From Chlorobium sp. (lineage in GTDB: Bacteria; Bacteroidota; Chlorobiia; Chlorobiales; Chlorobiaceae), in NCBI GenBank assembly GCA_005843835.1, contig SZXZ01000112.1, forward strand, positions 1 to 51,213: a stretch of 51,213 nt of DNA. Direction: 5' to 3'. Below, in pieces: positions 35,800 to 45,325 of the stretch. The translations under genes were made by a program, and so were the position numbers. The notes beneath the pieces were generated by a model. That model searched no databases. It worked only from the letters and a program-made list of their open reading frames with translations, and was not told where the DNA came from. Position 1 is the first letter of the stretch. Every line of letters begins with the position of its first letter.

Positions 35800-35926
35800 G
35801 CCGTGGGCATCTTTAGCAATCTTTATTGACTGAAACTATTTAGACTGTCTTAGTGTAAAGAAGTCGCTATATTATGACACTTTCACTTTGCAATGATGAA
35901 CATTTTAAACGGTTTGGCATAGTATT

Positions 35927-37318
35927 TTGGTTTCCAGGCTTTTTTTGATTCTCTGTATATCCGCGCTTTTTTTTGCGCACCCTTCATCCTGTTCTGGCGC
36001 CGAAGTGGTTGAACGAAAGCTTTCTCTTGCTAGCTGCATTGAGATTGCCTTGCAAAACGCAACTTCAGCCAAAAAGGCAAATTACGCCTTGAAGCTTCAG
36101 GGTGCTGATGTGCTGAAAAGTTACGGGAATTTTCTTCCAAAGGTTTCTTTTTCAACCAGCTTTACACCATATTCGCTTAGCCAAAGCTATACACAATATT
36201 ACCTTAACACGCCTCCATTCAAAATAAAATCGGAAAGCGAATCGGTTACCATGACCCTGACATCGTCCCTGAATCTTTTTAACGGGTTCAGTGACTATGC
36301 CTCACTGCAAGCTGCGCTCGATAAAAAAGACGCGGCCGATTTCAATCTTTCCCGGGCACTTCAAACAATAACCTATGATGTTACCCAGTATTATTACCAG
36401 GTACTTCTGAACCGTGAACTCCTTGAATCTGCCCGCGAAAACCTGCTTTCTGTCAAGGATCATCTGACCCTTACAGACCGTCAGTTTCAGATCGGCCTGA
36501 AATCCATGACTGATCGATATCAGCAACAGGCTGCTGTCGCCGAAAGCAGACTTTCGGTTATTCAAGCGGAAACCCGTTTTCAGAAAAGCTTACTTGAACT
36601 GCTTCGCCGGTTGCACATTGATCCTTTAACAAAAATTACTCTCGAGCCTGCTCCAAACGAACGGATTGAACCTCTCGAGTCGACACCCGACATAAACAAT
36701 CTGGTCAATGTTGCCCTTGAGAAGCGTAGTGACCTGAAAAGCAAGGCACTTGAAACCAAGGCTGCACAATGGCAGATAACGCAAGCGAGGTCAACATGGT
36801 ATCCGCATCTTGACCTGAATGTCAATGCCAGCACAGGAGGAACGGACTACCTGCGCCAGACACTTGGAGAATCAGTTGCAGAATACTCCTATCCCCCACT
36901 GTCGGATCAGCTTAGAAATTCAATCGGGTATTCGGTGGGATTGAGTCTCAACTGGTCGATTTTTGATGGATTTCAAACACGATATGCTGTTGAATCAGCA
37001 AAAATCAACCATATCAACCAAAAGTTCGATTACGAAGATCTGAAGAACAATATTGTGATAGATCTTCAGCAGGCAGCACAAGATTATGCTTCTGCGGTAA
37101 TGCAGATCGAAAACGCCAAGGTCAACCTTACGGCTTCCAGTTCAGCCTTTAGTGACATCAAAAGAAAATATGAGCTTGGAGCTGCTGGTTTTGTTGAACT
37201 CAGCACCGCGCGGGCATCTCTCTTCAATGCTCGTTCAAATCTTTCACAGGCAACGTATAATCTGGCACTACAGAAGAGCGTTCTTGATTTCACAACAGGT
37301 ATCATACCTGTACCATAA
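35927..37318 (+). CDS. TolC-family outer-membrane efflux protein
   Basis: A 463-residue outer-membrane channel subunit. After a signal peptide (residues 1-24, cut near SCSGA) come two OEP repeats: LSLASCIEIALQNATSAKKANYALKLQGADVL, strand regions with many Tyr, Ser and Thr (FSTSFTPYSLSQSYTQ-like), and long coiled-coil helices, with the second repeat beginning near DINNLVNVALEKRSDLKSKALETKAAQ. The start is TTG 35927; no in-frame ATG lies nearby and the signal peptide needs this start. It is the first gene of a TolC-MacA-MacB-MacB operon and would form the outer exit for that exporter. The 128 bases upstream probably hold the operon promoter. Confidence 0.92.
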   Translation: MVSRLFLILCISALFFAHPSSCSGAEVVERKLSLASCIEIALQNATSAKKANYALKLQGADVLKSYGNFLPKVSFSTSFTPYSLSQSYTQYYLNTPPFKIKSESESVTMTLTSSLNLFNGFSDYASLQAALDKKDAADFNLSRALQTITYDVTQYYYQVLLNRELLESARENLLSVKDHLTLTDRQFQIGLKSMTDRYQQQAAVAESRLSVIQAETRFQKSLLELLRRLHIDPLTKITLEPAPNERIEPLESTPDINNLVNVALEKRSDLKSKALETKAAQWQITQARSTWYPHLDLNVNASTGGTDYLRQTLGESVAEYSYPPLSDQLRNSIGYSVGLSLNWSIFDGFQTRYAVESAKINHINQKFDYEDLKNNIVIDLQQAAQDYASAVMQIENAKVNLTASSSAFSDIKRKYELGAAGFVELSTARASLFNARSNLSQATYNLALQKSVLDFTTGIIPVP

Positions 37319-37343
37319 CTACCAGAATCCAGTATACCATCCG

Positions 37344-38597
37344 ATGATCAAACAAAAATCCCTGCTGAAGCAAAAAAAATTATGGATTACCCTTGCGGCA
37401 GTGCTGCTCTCCGGAATCGCAATATTTGTTGTTATAAGCCTTCAGGAAAAGCCTGTTGAGGTAACAACAGAAAAAGTTTCTGTAAAAGAGGTTGTTCATG
37501 TTGTTACGGCAACAGGTAAAATTGAGCCGGAAATTGTTGTGGCAATTTCACCGGATGTCTCCGGTGAAATTATTGAGTTGCCCATCAAGGACGGCCAAAG
37601 CGTAAAAAGCGGAGATCTCTTACTTAAAATTCAGCCCGACCTTTATATCAATCAGGTAGAACAGAGCCTTGCTCAGCTTAACTCTGCAAAATCACAAAGC
37701 CTTGAATCACAGTCCCGAAAACTTAAGGCAGAAGATGATTACCGAAAAGCTTCGCTTCTGTACAAGGAAAAACTGATTTCTGAAACTGATTACCTGGCCT
37801 CAAAAACCAATGCAGAAGCCGCAAAGGCAATTTACCTGGCCTCGCGTCATACCATTGAACAGAACAAAAGCCTGCTTGACCAGAATCAGGACAGGTTGAA
37901 AAAAACCGTAGTCCGGGCGCCGATCAGCGGTTCAATCATAGTACTTAACAACAAGCTTGGCGAACGAGTTGTCGGTACAGGCCAGTTCCCCGGCACGGAG
38001 GTTTTAAGGCTGGCTAACCTTGACAGCATGCAGGTTAAAGTTGAATGCAATGAAAACGATATTATCAATGTTAAACCCGGTAATCCGGTTTCTATAAAAG
38101 TGGATGCTTTCGGGGATCGTACGTTCAAGGGGATTGTCCATGAAATATCTAATTCAGCTATCTCCAAGGCTACCGGAACTCAGGAGGAAGTCACTAATTT
38201 TTCTGTAAAGATTCACATTTTCAATCATGACCGTCTGCTTAAACCAGGGATGAGTGCAACTGCAGATATTGAATCTCAACGGGTAAAAAATGCTCTTGTT
38301 GTGCCCATTCAAAGCGTTACAATGAGAAGCACTGCCGGAATGGCTGAGATCGAAAAATCTGATAAACCCCCTGTTACGATTGCACAAAAAAACAAGACCA
38401 CCGATAGTCAACAAGGAGTATTTGTGGTTAAAGCTGGCAAAGCATCGTTCCGACCGGTTAAAACCGGAACAACAGACAATACCCATATCATTGTCACCGA
38501 GGGACTCAGAAAAGGAGAAGAAGTTGTTTCAGGAAGTTACTCTGCCATTACCAGCCAGCTCAAAGAAGGATGCCTTGTTAAACAGCAGCAACGATAG
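37344..38597 (+). CDS. MacA-like periplasmic adaptor (membrane fusion protein)
   Basis: A 417-residue HlyD/RND-type adaptor. It is anchored by an N-terminal membrane helix (about 13-32), followed by a beta-barrel/lipoyl half-motif ([32 protein letters not shown]), a long alpha-helical hairpin (about 100-190, rich in Gln, Lys and Ala, including [23 protein letters not shown]), the second lipoyl half ([25 protein letters not shown]), and beta-barrel and membrane-proximal domains (about 210-400). The last 50 residues contain a repeat-like [17 protein letters not shown]. The start ATG 37344 lies 25 bases after the tolC-like gene, whose frame it does not share. It would bridge MacB permeases and the outer-membrane channel. 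Confidence 0.92.
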   Translation: MIKQKSLLKQKKLWITLAAVLLSGIAIFVVISLQEKPVEVTTEKVSVKEVVHVVTATGKIEPEIVVAISPDVSGEIIELPIKDGQSVKSGDLLLKIQPDLYINQVEQSLAQLNSAKSQSLESQSRKLKAEDDYRKASLLYKEKLISETDYLASKTNAEAAKAIYLASRHTIEQNKSLLDQNQDRLKKTVVRAPISGSIIVLNNKLGERVVGTGQFPGTEVLRLANLDSMQVKVECNENDIINVKPGNPVSIKVDAFGDRTFKGIVHEISNSAISKATGTQEEVTNFSVKIHIFNHDRLLKPGMSATADIESQRVKNALVVPIQSVTMRSTAGMAEIEKSDKPPVTIAQKNKTTDSQQGVFVVKAGKASFRPVKTGTTDNTHIIVTEGLRKGEEVVSGSYSAITSQLKEGCLVKQQQR

Positions 38598-38604
38598 CAC
38601 CCTT

Positions 38605-39294
38605 ATGGAGACTTCAGCTGTAATCATCATGCGGGCACTCTGTAAATTCTATACCATGGGGGACCAGACTGTACGTGCGCTTGACTCGATTAACCTTGAT
38701 TTCAAGCGAAACGACTATGCGGCTATCATGGGGCCTTCCGGCAGCGGAAAGTCGACACTCATGAATATTATAGGCTGTCTTGATACACCGACTTCCGGTG
38801 TTTATGAACTGAATGGGCAGCATGTTGCTGAAATGGATGACGATGAACTGGCCAGAATCAGGAACAGGGAAATAGGTTTTGTATTTCAAACTTTTAATCT
38901 GCTTCCCCGACTTAACTGCCTTCGCAATGTAGAACTCCCCTTGATATATGCTGGTGTACCTCCTGAAGAGCGCGAACAGCGTGCTGCAGATGCACTTGTA
39001 AAAGTTGGGCTGGGAGACCGGATTACGCATAAACCTGCTGAACTCTCAGGAGGTCAGATTCAAAGGGTAGCGATTGCAAGAGCCTTGATAAACAAGCCTT
39101 CGATTATTCTTGCCGATGAACCGACAGGAAACCTTGATACCGCTACCAGTCATGATATCATGGATATTTTCGGAGCTCTTTCTGATGCGGGCAACACTAT
39201 TATTCTGATAACCCATGAAGAGGATATTGCCCGATACACGCGGCGGGTCATCCGTCTCCGGGATGGAAAAATTGAAAGCGATTCCAGGCAATGA
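38605..39294 (+). CDS. MacB/LolD-type ABC exporter ATPase
   Basis: A 229-residue ATPase of the MacB/LolD family, separate from its permease. Walker A GPSGSGKS (43-50), signature LSGGQ (147-151), Walker B IILADE (167-172) and the family-specific [22 protein letters not shown] are all present. It starts 7 bases after the adaptor stop at ATG 38605; the frame extends upstream to 38380 only as a shadow of the adaptor gene. It overlaps the first permease gene by 4 bases (ATGA). With the adaptor, permeases and channel it forms a tripartite export pump of unknown substrate, perhaps a peptide, siderophore, lipid or drug. Confidence 0.93.
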   Translation: METSAVIIMRALCKFYTMGDQTVRALDSINLDFKRNDYAAIMGPSGSGKSTLMNIIGCLDTPTSGVYELNGQHVAEMDDDELARIRNREIGFVFQTFNLLPRLNCLRNVELPLIYAGVPPEEREQRAADALVKVGLGDRITHKPAELSGGQIQRVAIARALINKPSIILADEPTGNLDTATSHDIMDIFGALSDAGNTIILITHEEDIARYTRRVIRLRDGKIESDSRQ

Positions 39295-40556
39295 CCCTGA
39301 CCTATCGACAGTTTCGTTATGAAACGGCAGAAAGCCTTAAAATGGCTGTTTTCCAGATCAGGGCTAATAAAATCCGTTCTTTTCTTACTGCGCTTGGAGT
39401 CATAATCGGTATTGTTGCCATAACCATGATGGGCACTGCTATTAATGGCATTGACCGGGGATTCGACAAAAGCCTTGCCATGCTTGGCTATGACGTTATC
39501 TATGTCCAGAAATCATCGTGGACCACTATGGGGCAATGGTGGCGTTACCGGAACCGTCCGGATCTGAAGCCCGAATATGCCGACCAGATTAACCGGATTA
39601 TTGCCGATAATCCACGCTCGGAACTTCTCTTGAGTGTTCCGCAAATGTCTACCTATCAGGCATCGGCTAAATACAGGGACAGAATCCTTGAGCAGGTTTT
39701 TTCACTCGGTACCAATCATGATTATCTGCAGACAGCAGCGGGAGGGCTTTCGGCGGGCCGTTTTTTCACAGCTTCGGAATCTGCCGGGAGTGCTATGGTA
39801 TGCGTTATCGGTGACGATATTGCCACTGGACTTTTTCCAAATGAGCAGGCTCTTGATAAATCAATCCAGCTGAAAAATCGAACATACCGCATTATCGGGA
39901 TTTTCAGAAAACAGGGAAAGTTTCTCGGGCTTTTCAGTTTTGACAACCAGATTATCATGCCGCTGGGTGCCTTTCAAAAGGCCTACGGTAAAAATATGTT
40001 TACAACCATACGGGTAAAAATAAAAAACCAGACACATATTGAAGAGTCTAAAGAGGAGCTGCTTGGACTGATGAGAAGAATCCGCAGGCTGCCGGCAGGA
40101 AAGGAGGAAGACTTTTCTATCAATGAACAGAAAGCCTTCAAGAGCCAGCTTGACCCTATAAAAAACGGCATAGCGATTGCTGGAATCTTTATTACCGGCA
40201 TGTCGCTGTTTGTTGGCGCTATAGGAATCATGAACATCACTTTTGTGAGCGTCAAGGAGCGAACAAGGGAAATCGGACTTCGCAAAGCTCTTGGTGCAAG
40301 ACGGAAGACGATTCTTCTTCAGTTTCTTATTGAGTCGGTGATGATTTGTCTTATCGGGGGATTTATAGGGCTTGTTACTGCCCTTCTCATTACTCTCGGT
40401 ATCGAAAAAATTGTGCCTGATTTTCCGATTCAGTTTTCACTTGATCTGGTACTGGCGAGTCTTGCTGTTTCGGTGATTACCGGTATTATCTCAGGCCTTG
40501 CTCCGGCAGTAACGGCGTCAAAACTCGACCCGGCTGATTCGTTGCGTTATGAATAG
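39291..40556 (+). CDS. MacB-like ABC exporter permease, first copy
   Basis: A 421-residue FtsX-type permease. It has one N-terminal helix ([34 protein letters not shown]), a large periplasmic MacB-PCD domain (about 45-280), and three C-terminal helices with the conserved [37 protein letters not shown] coupling region. It begins inside the ATPase stop (4-base overlap) and is followed by a second, clearly different permease gene. The two probably form a heterodimer around the single ATPase, which works as a dimer. Confidence 0.92.
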   Translation: MTLTYRQFRYETAESLKMAVFQIRANKIRSFLTALGVIIGIVAITMMGTAINGIDRGFDKSLAMLGYDVIYVQKSSWTTMGQWWRYRNRPDLKPEYADQINRIIADNPRSELLLSVPQMSTYQASAKYRDRILEQVFSLGTNHDYLQTAAGGLSAGRFFTASESAGSAMVCVIGDDIATGLFPNEQALDKSIQLKNRTYRIIGIFRKQGKFLGLFSFDNQIIMPLGAFQKAYGKNMFTTIRVKIKNQTHIEESKEELLGLMRRIRRLPAGKEEDFSINEQKAFKSQLDPIKNGIAIAGIFITGMSLFVGAIGIMNITFVSVKERTREIGLRKALGARRKTILLQFLIESVMICLIGGFIGLVTALLITLGIEKIVPDFPIQFSLDLVLASLAVSVITGIISGLAPAVTASKLDPADSLRYE

Positions 40557-40564
40557 GAGTGTTT

Positions 40565-41800
40565 ATGCTGATTCGTGAAACTATTACTCAGGCGGTTTAC
40601 TCTTTGACCGTCAACAAGCTTCGATCATGGCTGACCATCATGGGAGTCGCTGTGGGAGTTTTTTCTATTATTGCAGTCATGACTGCGCTTGATGCTATCG
40701 ATAAAAGCGTTGAATCCGGCTTGACAAGTCTGGGCGCGAATACGTTTCAGATTCAGAAGAACCCTGCCACCGTGTTCGGCAGCGGGCACAAAAGAAACGT
40801 CTATGCGAACAGAAAGGATATTACCTATCAGCAGGCTATCCTGTTCAAAAAAGGCATGGAAGGATATGCCAGAAATGTCGGGTTCACCATTTCCAGCCAG
40901 GCAAATCAGGCAAAATATTCTAACCGTACGACTAATCCCGATGTCATCCTGACCGGTGGTGATGAAAACTTTTCCGCATCGAATGGATACGTTATTGTAA
41001 CGGGTCGCAATCTTTCTGAAAACGATATAAAGTCTGCAAGAAACAGCGCAGTGCTTGGCAGTGAACTTGCAGCAACGCTTTTTCCTACGGGTGAAAACCC
41101 GCAGAACGAACTGATTAAAGTGAACGGAGAGGTATATACCGTTACGGGAGTCTTTGAAAAAAAAGGTGCCGCCTTCGGACAGAGCCAGGATAATTTTGTA
41201 CTGATTCCCATTACCCGATACCTGGATCATATTAACGAAAAAAGCAGCCTCTCGATAACTGTTGAAGCGCTTTCCCGAAAAGACTACCCGCATACTATTG
41301 ACAGGGCTATCGGTGCAATGAGACTTGCCAGAGGATTGACTGTCAAGGATATAAACGATTTCGAAATCAGAACCAATGAATCTCTCATAGACTCGTTCAG
41401 AGACATTCAACGGGCTATCAGTACCGGTGCATTCATTATCAGTTTTATGGCTCTCTTGACTGCAGGAGTAGGCATCATGAACATTATGCTGGTCAGCGTG
41501 ACAGAAAGAACCAGAGAGATTGGTATCAGAAAATCAATAGGGGCCCCAAGAAGAAGCATCCTTAACCAGTTTCTTTTTGAAGCGCTCTTTCTTTCTCTGG
41601 CAGGCGGACTGTTAGGAATAATGATTGGTGTTGCAGCAGGTAACTTAGTTGCGTTGAATTTCAACCTGCCACCTATATTTCCCCTGCTCTGGATAACCGT
41701 TTCAATGGTTGTCTGTTCTGTAATCGGCATGTCATTCGGGCTTTTCCCTGCCTGGAAAGCGGCGAATCTTGACCCTGTGGAAGCGTTGAGACCAAAGTGA
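40565..41800 (+). CDS. MacB-like ABC exporter permease, second copy
   Basis: A 411-residue FtsX-type permease with the same layout as its neighbour: N-terminal helix (SLTVNKLRSWLTIMGVAVGVFSIIAVMTALDAI), periplasmic domain, then the SVTERTREIGIRKSIGAPRRSILNQFLFEALFLSLAGG helices. Overall identity with the first copy looks low except in the coupling regions. I choose ATG 40565, which has AGGAG (40555-40559) as its ribosome site; a GTG at 40559 is also in frame. The gene is the last in the operon. Its stop (41798-41800) lies only 5 bases from the stop of the convergent DUF1848 gene, with no hairpin between. Confidence 0.92.
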   Translation: MLIRETITQAVYSLTVNKLRSWLTIMGVAVGVFSIIAVMTALDAIDKSVESGLTSLGANTFQIQKNPATVFGSGHKRNVYANRKDITYQQAILFKKGMEGYARNVGFTISSQANQAKYSNRTTNPDVILTGGDENFSASNGYVIVTGRNLSENDIKSARNSAVLGSELAATLFPTGENPQNELIKVNGEVYTVTGVFEKKGAAFGQSQDNFVLIPITRYLDHINEKSSLSITVEALSRKDYPHTIDRAIGAMRLARGLTVKDINDFEIRTNESLIDSFRDIQRAISTGAFIISFMALLTAGVGIMNIMLVSVTERTREIGIRKSIGAPRRSILNQFLFEALFLSLAGGLLGIMIGVAAGNLVALNFNLPPIFPLLWITVSMVVCSVIGMSFGLFPAWKAANLDPVEALRPK

Positions 41801-41805
41801 GAGAG

Positions 41806-42672
41806 TTAACAAAGAAAGGGTGTGTCAGGATTAAAATTTGCGAGAGCGGAACATGCTTTTGCCTGACTGGATACAGCGTAACAATAGAGGCAACCTTGTG
41901 AACAGGTGTTATAACTGCCGATATCCCTGCTTTCTACACACCCGCATGCCTGGCGTTGCCTGCTGTCTTTTTTTGGTCCCGGCATTTTGCGGCCGCTGAT
42001 GAGTCCGACAAGATTACTATCGACACATCGGCTGTGCGTGATTCCATAATGAGAAAGATCTATATCCTGGCTGCAGGTGCAGAGTGCCATACCATTACGT
42101 TCGGCGATACCCGCAAACTTTTCTGCTATTTCACCCATGACTACCTGATCAGGTATTGTATGGTGAATTTGGCGCATCCTGCTTCGGACCTTGCGGTAAT
42201 CATCAAAAAAACTGATGATACAGCGTTCGGTATACCCGGAAAGTTTTTCGGCAAGCCGGTGAAAAGAAGCAGTGTGCCAGGCGGGGGTGTAAACATCGGT
42301 CAAGATTACGGGATCATACCGCCAGACCACTTTTTCTCTCCCTATAAGGCGTGAAAGTCGCTTGAAAACATCAATGATTATTCTTTTATCTCCCACACCT
42401 GGTTCGAGTACTGCATCATAGGGTGTCAGGGTAAAGAGGAAATAGTAGGAATACCCCAGGGAATCAATTTCCGGTAAGCGTGATAGGAAATTTTCGGGAT
42501 TTTTGGTCCAGAATACAAGAGCATCAACTCCTTCGGGTGATAGTATAATCCTGCTTACCTGCTTCGGCTGCATGGGGTTCCGTACCAGTACCTCCCCGGC
42601 CTGCAACCGATTAACAAGCCAATCGCCATAAAAAGCCGGGATATCAGTTCTTCTGCTCGCACTGATAATCAT
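41806..42672 (-). CDS. DUF1848 family iron-sulfur-type protein
   Basis: A 288-residue protein of the DUF1848 family: MIISASRRTDIPAFYGDWLVNRLQAGEV, FWTKNP and the TLTPYDAVLEPGVGDKR and VVWRYDPVILTDVYT stretches. The C-terminal cluster of Cys (CGCVESRDIGSYNTCSQGC, then YCYA) suggests an Fe-S cluster, in a place resembling radical SAM proteins. The family's function is unknown. It is convergent with the second MacB gene, 5 bases apart, and its start faces a gap before the XRE-like gene. Confidence 0.87.
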   Translation of the reverse strand: MIISASRRTDIPAFYGDWLVNRLQAGEVLVRNPMQPKQVSRIILSPEGVDALVFWTKNPENFLSRLPEIDSLGYSYYFLFTLTPYDAVLEPGVGDKRIIIDVFKRLSRLIGREKVVWRYDPVILTDVYTPAWHTASFHRLAEKLSGYTERCIISFFDDYRKVRSRMRQIHHTIPDQVVMGEIAEKFAGIAERNGMALCTCSQDIDLSHYGITHSRCVDSNLVGLISGRKMPGPKKDSRQRQACGCVESRDIGSYNTCSQGCLYCYAVSSQAKACSALANFNPDTPFLC

Positions 42673-42774
42673 TGAAAATAAAACAGACCGTTAACCATCC
42701 TGTTTGTAAGACAACTCTCAGGATATCATCATTCTATCCTTTCAAGCAGTGACCTTGCCGGGACTATTGGGCAA

Positions 42775-43164
42775 TTATTGATTCAAGTTTTTTCTTATGG
42801 AGTCCAGGAGCTGATTTACCTCGACGAGCTCTCTGCTCATGTCGATAACTGTATTCTGCAACTGAAAGATCAATTCTGTGCATTCGAAAAGCATGGTACT
42901 TACCTCTTTACTGGAACCGGAGGTAGCTCCCTCTACATCCGGCTTTTTTTTGCCGTAAAGGATATAATTAACGTCTATGCCGACTGCTTCAAGCTTTTCA
43001 CGGAGAATATTGCCTATACGATTTTTTCCAGTCACATAACCTGTAACATAGGACCCGTCTTTGGCTCCAATGGCCTTGCAGAGAGCAATCTGAGTTTTGA
43101 ATTTCTTCTTTATCTCCTCACGAAACCTCATGGCTTCGTTTTCATAAGTACCGTATATAGGCAT
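42775..43164 (-). CDS. Small XRE-like DNA-binding protein with C-terminal coiled coil
   Basis: A 129-residue protein. Residues 12-70 look like a helix-turn-helix of the phage-repressor type (FREEIKKKFKTQIALCKAIGAKDGSYVTGYVTGKNRIGN, then REKLEAVGIDVNYILYGKK), the layout of XRE regulators with a short linker. The rest (about 85-129) is a probable coiled coil (SKEVSTMLFECTELIFQLQNTVIDMSRELVEVNQLLDSI), suitable for dimerisation. A transcription factor is the likely role; no target is evident. It is divergent from the small ORF at 43304 and the glycosyltransferase, so these could be its regulated genes (inference). Confidence 0.72.
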   Translation of the reverse strand: MPIYGTYENEAMRFREEIKKKFKTQIALCKAIGAKDGSYVTGYVTGKNRIGNILREKLEAVGIDVNYILYGKKKPDVEGATSGSSKEVSTMLFECTELIFQLQNTVIDMSRELVEVNQLLDSIRKNLNQ

Positions 43165-43303
43165 GTATTTATATTTTATAACGTAACACCGTCAAAACAG
43201 TGAAAAATCAGGGGGTTAATTTTCAAAAAAATATAAGAAAGTATAAACATTATCGAAATAATATGTAAAAAAACACACTTTTTCTCTTGGTTCATATCTG
43301 GAA

Positions 43304-43459
43304 ATGCTTACAAACAAAGAGCTTATTTTTTATTATTTGTTACAGGAAAGCGGAGGACGTGTTAAATTCCATGATGCCGACATTCCTTTTACCATGTGTT
43401 ACAGCAAAAAGGGATGCTGTTCACTTTTGTTTTCATTTAATAATCTGCTTAAGAATTGA
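43304..43459 (+). CDS. Possible small protein or truncated gene
   Basis: An open frame of 51 residues beginning at ATG 43304 and ending at TGA 43457. The sequence reads like real protein (MLTNKELIFYYLLQESGGRV, then KFHDADIPFTMCYSKKGCC) but I do not recognise it. No good ribosome site precedes it. It sits in the AT-rich stretch before the glycosyltransferase gene and could be a short gene, the cut-off N terminus of a longer lost gene, or chance. Confidence 0.35.
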   Translation: MLTNKELIFYYLLQESGGRVKFHDADIPFTMCYSKKGCCSLLFSFNNLLKN

Positions 43460-43485
43460 CATACAAGAAAAGAGCACGTTCGAAC

Positions 43486-44808
43486 ATGCAGGAATGCCAT
43501 AGAGCAACCCATGACCTGGAGCTACCTTCAACACCGCTTATAGAGGAACCAGTGATCAATTCAAGTGATCTTTTCGGGATGATCATCACATGGAACTGGC
43601 AGATAAAGAGGATTATCCAAAAAACGGGAAATTCAATCAATAAAAGGATCAAGGCACTCAGAAAAAAAACGCTCAGTTACTCAAAAAATAAGCAGATAAT
43701 AGATTTTGACTGTGATGTCGACAGATCATCCGGCTCAGATAAATCAAAAGTGATAGGCATATATAATGATTCATGGGAATTCAAAGGTGGCGGGGAATGC
43801 CATGCACTTTCATTTGTATCAGCATTAGAAAAAAAAGGAACCGTTTATTTAATAGCTGAAACTGACTTCAACGTCAATGAAATAGAAAATCACTTTCAAA
43901 TTGATTTATCGAGATGCAGGAAATTAATTATCAATAATTTTGATACTTCGCATACGAAGCATTTTAACATTTTCATTAATGCATGTCATAAATCCAACCT
44001 TAACAGTCTTGCAGAAACATCGTTATATATTGTAAATTTTCCCCACAGAAGAATATCAAAAGCCCTTGTAACATCTTATTTCTTTTTATTTAATTCCGAA
44101 TACACTAAAAAATGGGCTTATAAATTTTGGGGAAAACATGTCAAGGGAGACATCTTTTATCCTGTAAGAATGCTTCAATACAAAATAAATGATCACACTT
44201 GCAAGAAACAGAAATATGTACTTTCTGTCGGACGTTTTTTTAATGGAGGGCACTGCAAGAATCAGTTAATAATCGCACAGGTATTTAAAAAGATTATGAG
44301 CAATAATCCATCTATGACGGGGTGGAAACTTGTGCTTGCGGGAGGACTAGACACAAAAAGTATGCCTCATGCCTTGTATTTTGAAAAAATTACGACAGAA
44401 GCGAAGGGATGGAATATTGAGGTGGCTCCTAATGTAGACAGAAAAAAACTGGATAATTTATTTCAACAATCGGCTTTTTATGTTCACGCAGCAGGATTAG
44501 GCCAAAACGAAGACCTGCATCCTGAAAATTTTGAACATTTTGGCATTACAGTTTTAGAAGCAACTCTATCCGGATGCATTCCTATTGTTTATAATGTGGC
44601 TGGTCCTGCGGAAATTGTTGGACGATTAGGGGGGGGATATACCTACGATTCGGAGTCTTCAATGTATCAGGTTTTACTGAATATGATGCAAAAATTTGAT
44701 ACTGACAACGAAGAACTTCAGACTGAGTCATCTACTATCGCTGAGAATTCAAGGTCTTTTGTACGACAAGAGTCGCAAAAAGAAATCCCGGTTTTTCAAT
44801 CATTGTAA
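43486..44808 (+). CDS. GT4-type glycosyltransferase
   Basis: A 440-residue GT-B fold glycosyltransferase. The C-terminal half shows YVLSVGRFFNGGHCKNQLIIAQVFKKI, WKLVLAGGL, VDRKKLDNLFQQSAFYVHAAGLG and the E-x7-E motif EHFGITVLEATLSGCIPIV, with NVAGPAEIV, all of the GT4 family. The N-terminal acceptor domain is less conserved and begins after about 80 residues (SKVIGIYNDSWEFKGGGECHALSF, the usual GGxE region). Residues 1-80 are a polar leader. The likely role is adding a sugar to a cell-surface polysaccharide, lipid or protein; donor and acceptor are unknown. The start is taken at ATG 43486; an in-frame ATG at 43456 is also open. Base composition is visibly AT-richer than its neighbours, pointing to transfer from elsewhere. 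Confidence 0.85.
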   Translation: MQECHRATHDLELPSTPLIEEPVINSSDLFGMIITWNWQIKRIIQKTGNSINKRIKALRKKTLSYSKNKQIIDFDCDVDRSSGSDKSKVIGIYNDSWEFKGGGECHALSFVSALEKKGTVYLIAETDFNVNEIENHFQIDLSRCRKLIINNFDTSHTKHFNIFINACHKSNLNSLAETSLYIVNFPHRRISKALVTSYFFLFNSEYTKKWAYKFWGKHVKGDIFYPVRMLQYKINDHTCKKQKYVLSVGRFFNGGHCKNQLIIAQVFKKIMSNNPSMTGWKLVLAGGLDTKSMPHALYFEKITTEAKGWNIEVAPNVDRKKLDNLFQQSAFYVHAAGLGQNEDLHPENFEHFGITVLEATLSGCIPIVYNVAGPAEIVGRLGGGYTYDSESSMYQVLLNMMQKFDTDNEELQTESSTIAENSRSFVRQESQKEIPVFQSL

Positions 44809-44939
44809 ACAGTTACATTTTCATATTTTTTTCGTGAATATGTTTCACAATACTGTAACATTTTCTCTCTGGATTTTATTCTATCTAATATGTATATAGA
44901 TATTGAGTGAATTACCAGAATTATTAATACAAGCCGGCA

Positions 44940-45305
44940 ATGAGTAATGTTAAACCCTATAAAATTATTATAGAGTGGAGTGACACTGAAGATTTTTATT
45001 TCAGTTGCGATTATGCACATCCTGACCCCGAAAAAGCACTTAAAAAAACTCCAGTTCATGTCAGCCGAGCCCTTCCCTTTATGACCCAGGCAATGGCCAA
45101 TGTGTTAAGAAAACTAAGAAAAGAGCATATTTCATTTCCCTTGTTTCTTGTTGCACTCGCCTTTAATCACCGGAACCTTCTTCACGAAATTGACCAACTG
45201 CTTATGCTTCTTCACCATCATCTTGAAAAAGAACAGGGTTCAGGTACTTTTTCATGTTTGATTTCATCACAGGAAACCACTCCACTGTCATCAAGCCACG
45301 GATAA
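44940..45305 (+). CDS. Hypothetical protein
   Basis: A 121-residue protein that I do not recognise. The N-terminal half (YKIIIEWSDTEDFYFSCDYAHPDPEKALKKTPVHV) looks beta-rich and acidic; the middle is a basic helix pair (VLRKLRKEHISFPLFLVALAFNHRNLLHEIDQLLMLLHHHLEKEQ). There is no signal peptide or membrane helix. ATG 44940 lacks a clear ribosome site. Codon use is intermediate between the AT-rich glycosyltransferase and the normal neighbours. It is convergent with the phosphodiesterase gene, 20 bases away. Confidence 0.6.
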   Translation: MSNVKPYKIIIEWSDTEDFYFSCDYAHPDPEKALKKTPVHVSRALPFMTQAMANVLRKLRKEHISFPLFLVALAFNHRNLLHEIDQLLMLLHHHLEKEQGSGTFSCLISSQETTPLSSSHG

Positions 45306-45325
45306 AAAGAACATCACTTTCCTAC

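Noticed and set aside
43287-43502. A 71-codon plus frame before the glycosyltransferase gene
   Set aside because: Cys/Ile/Phe-rich with no family features; the frame at 43304-43459 on the same strand looks more protein-like.
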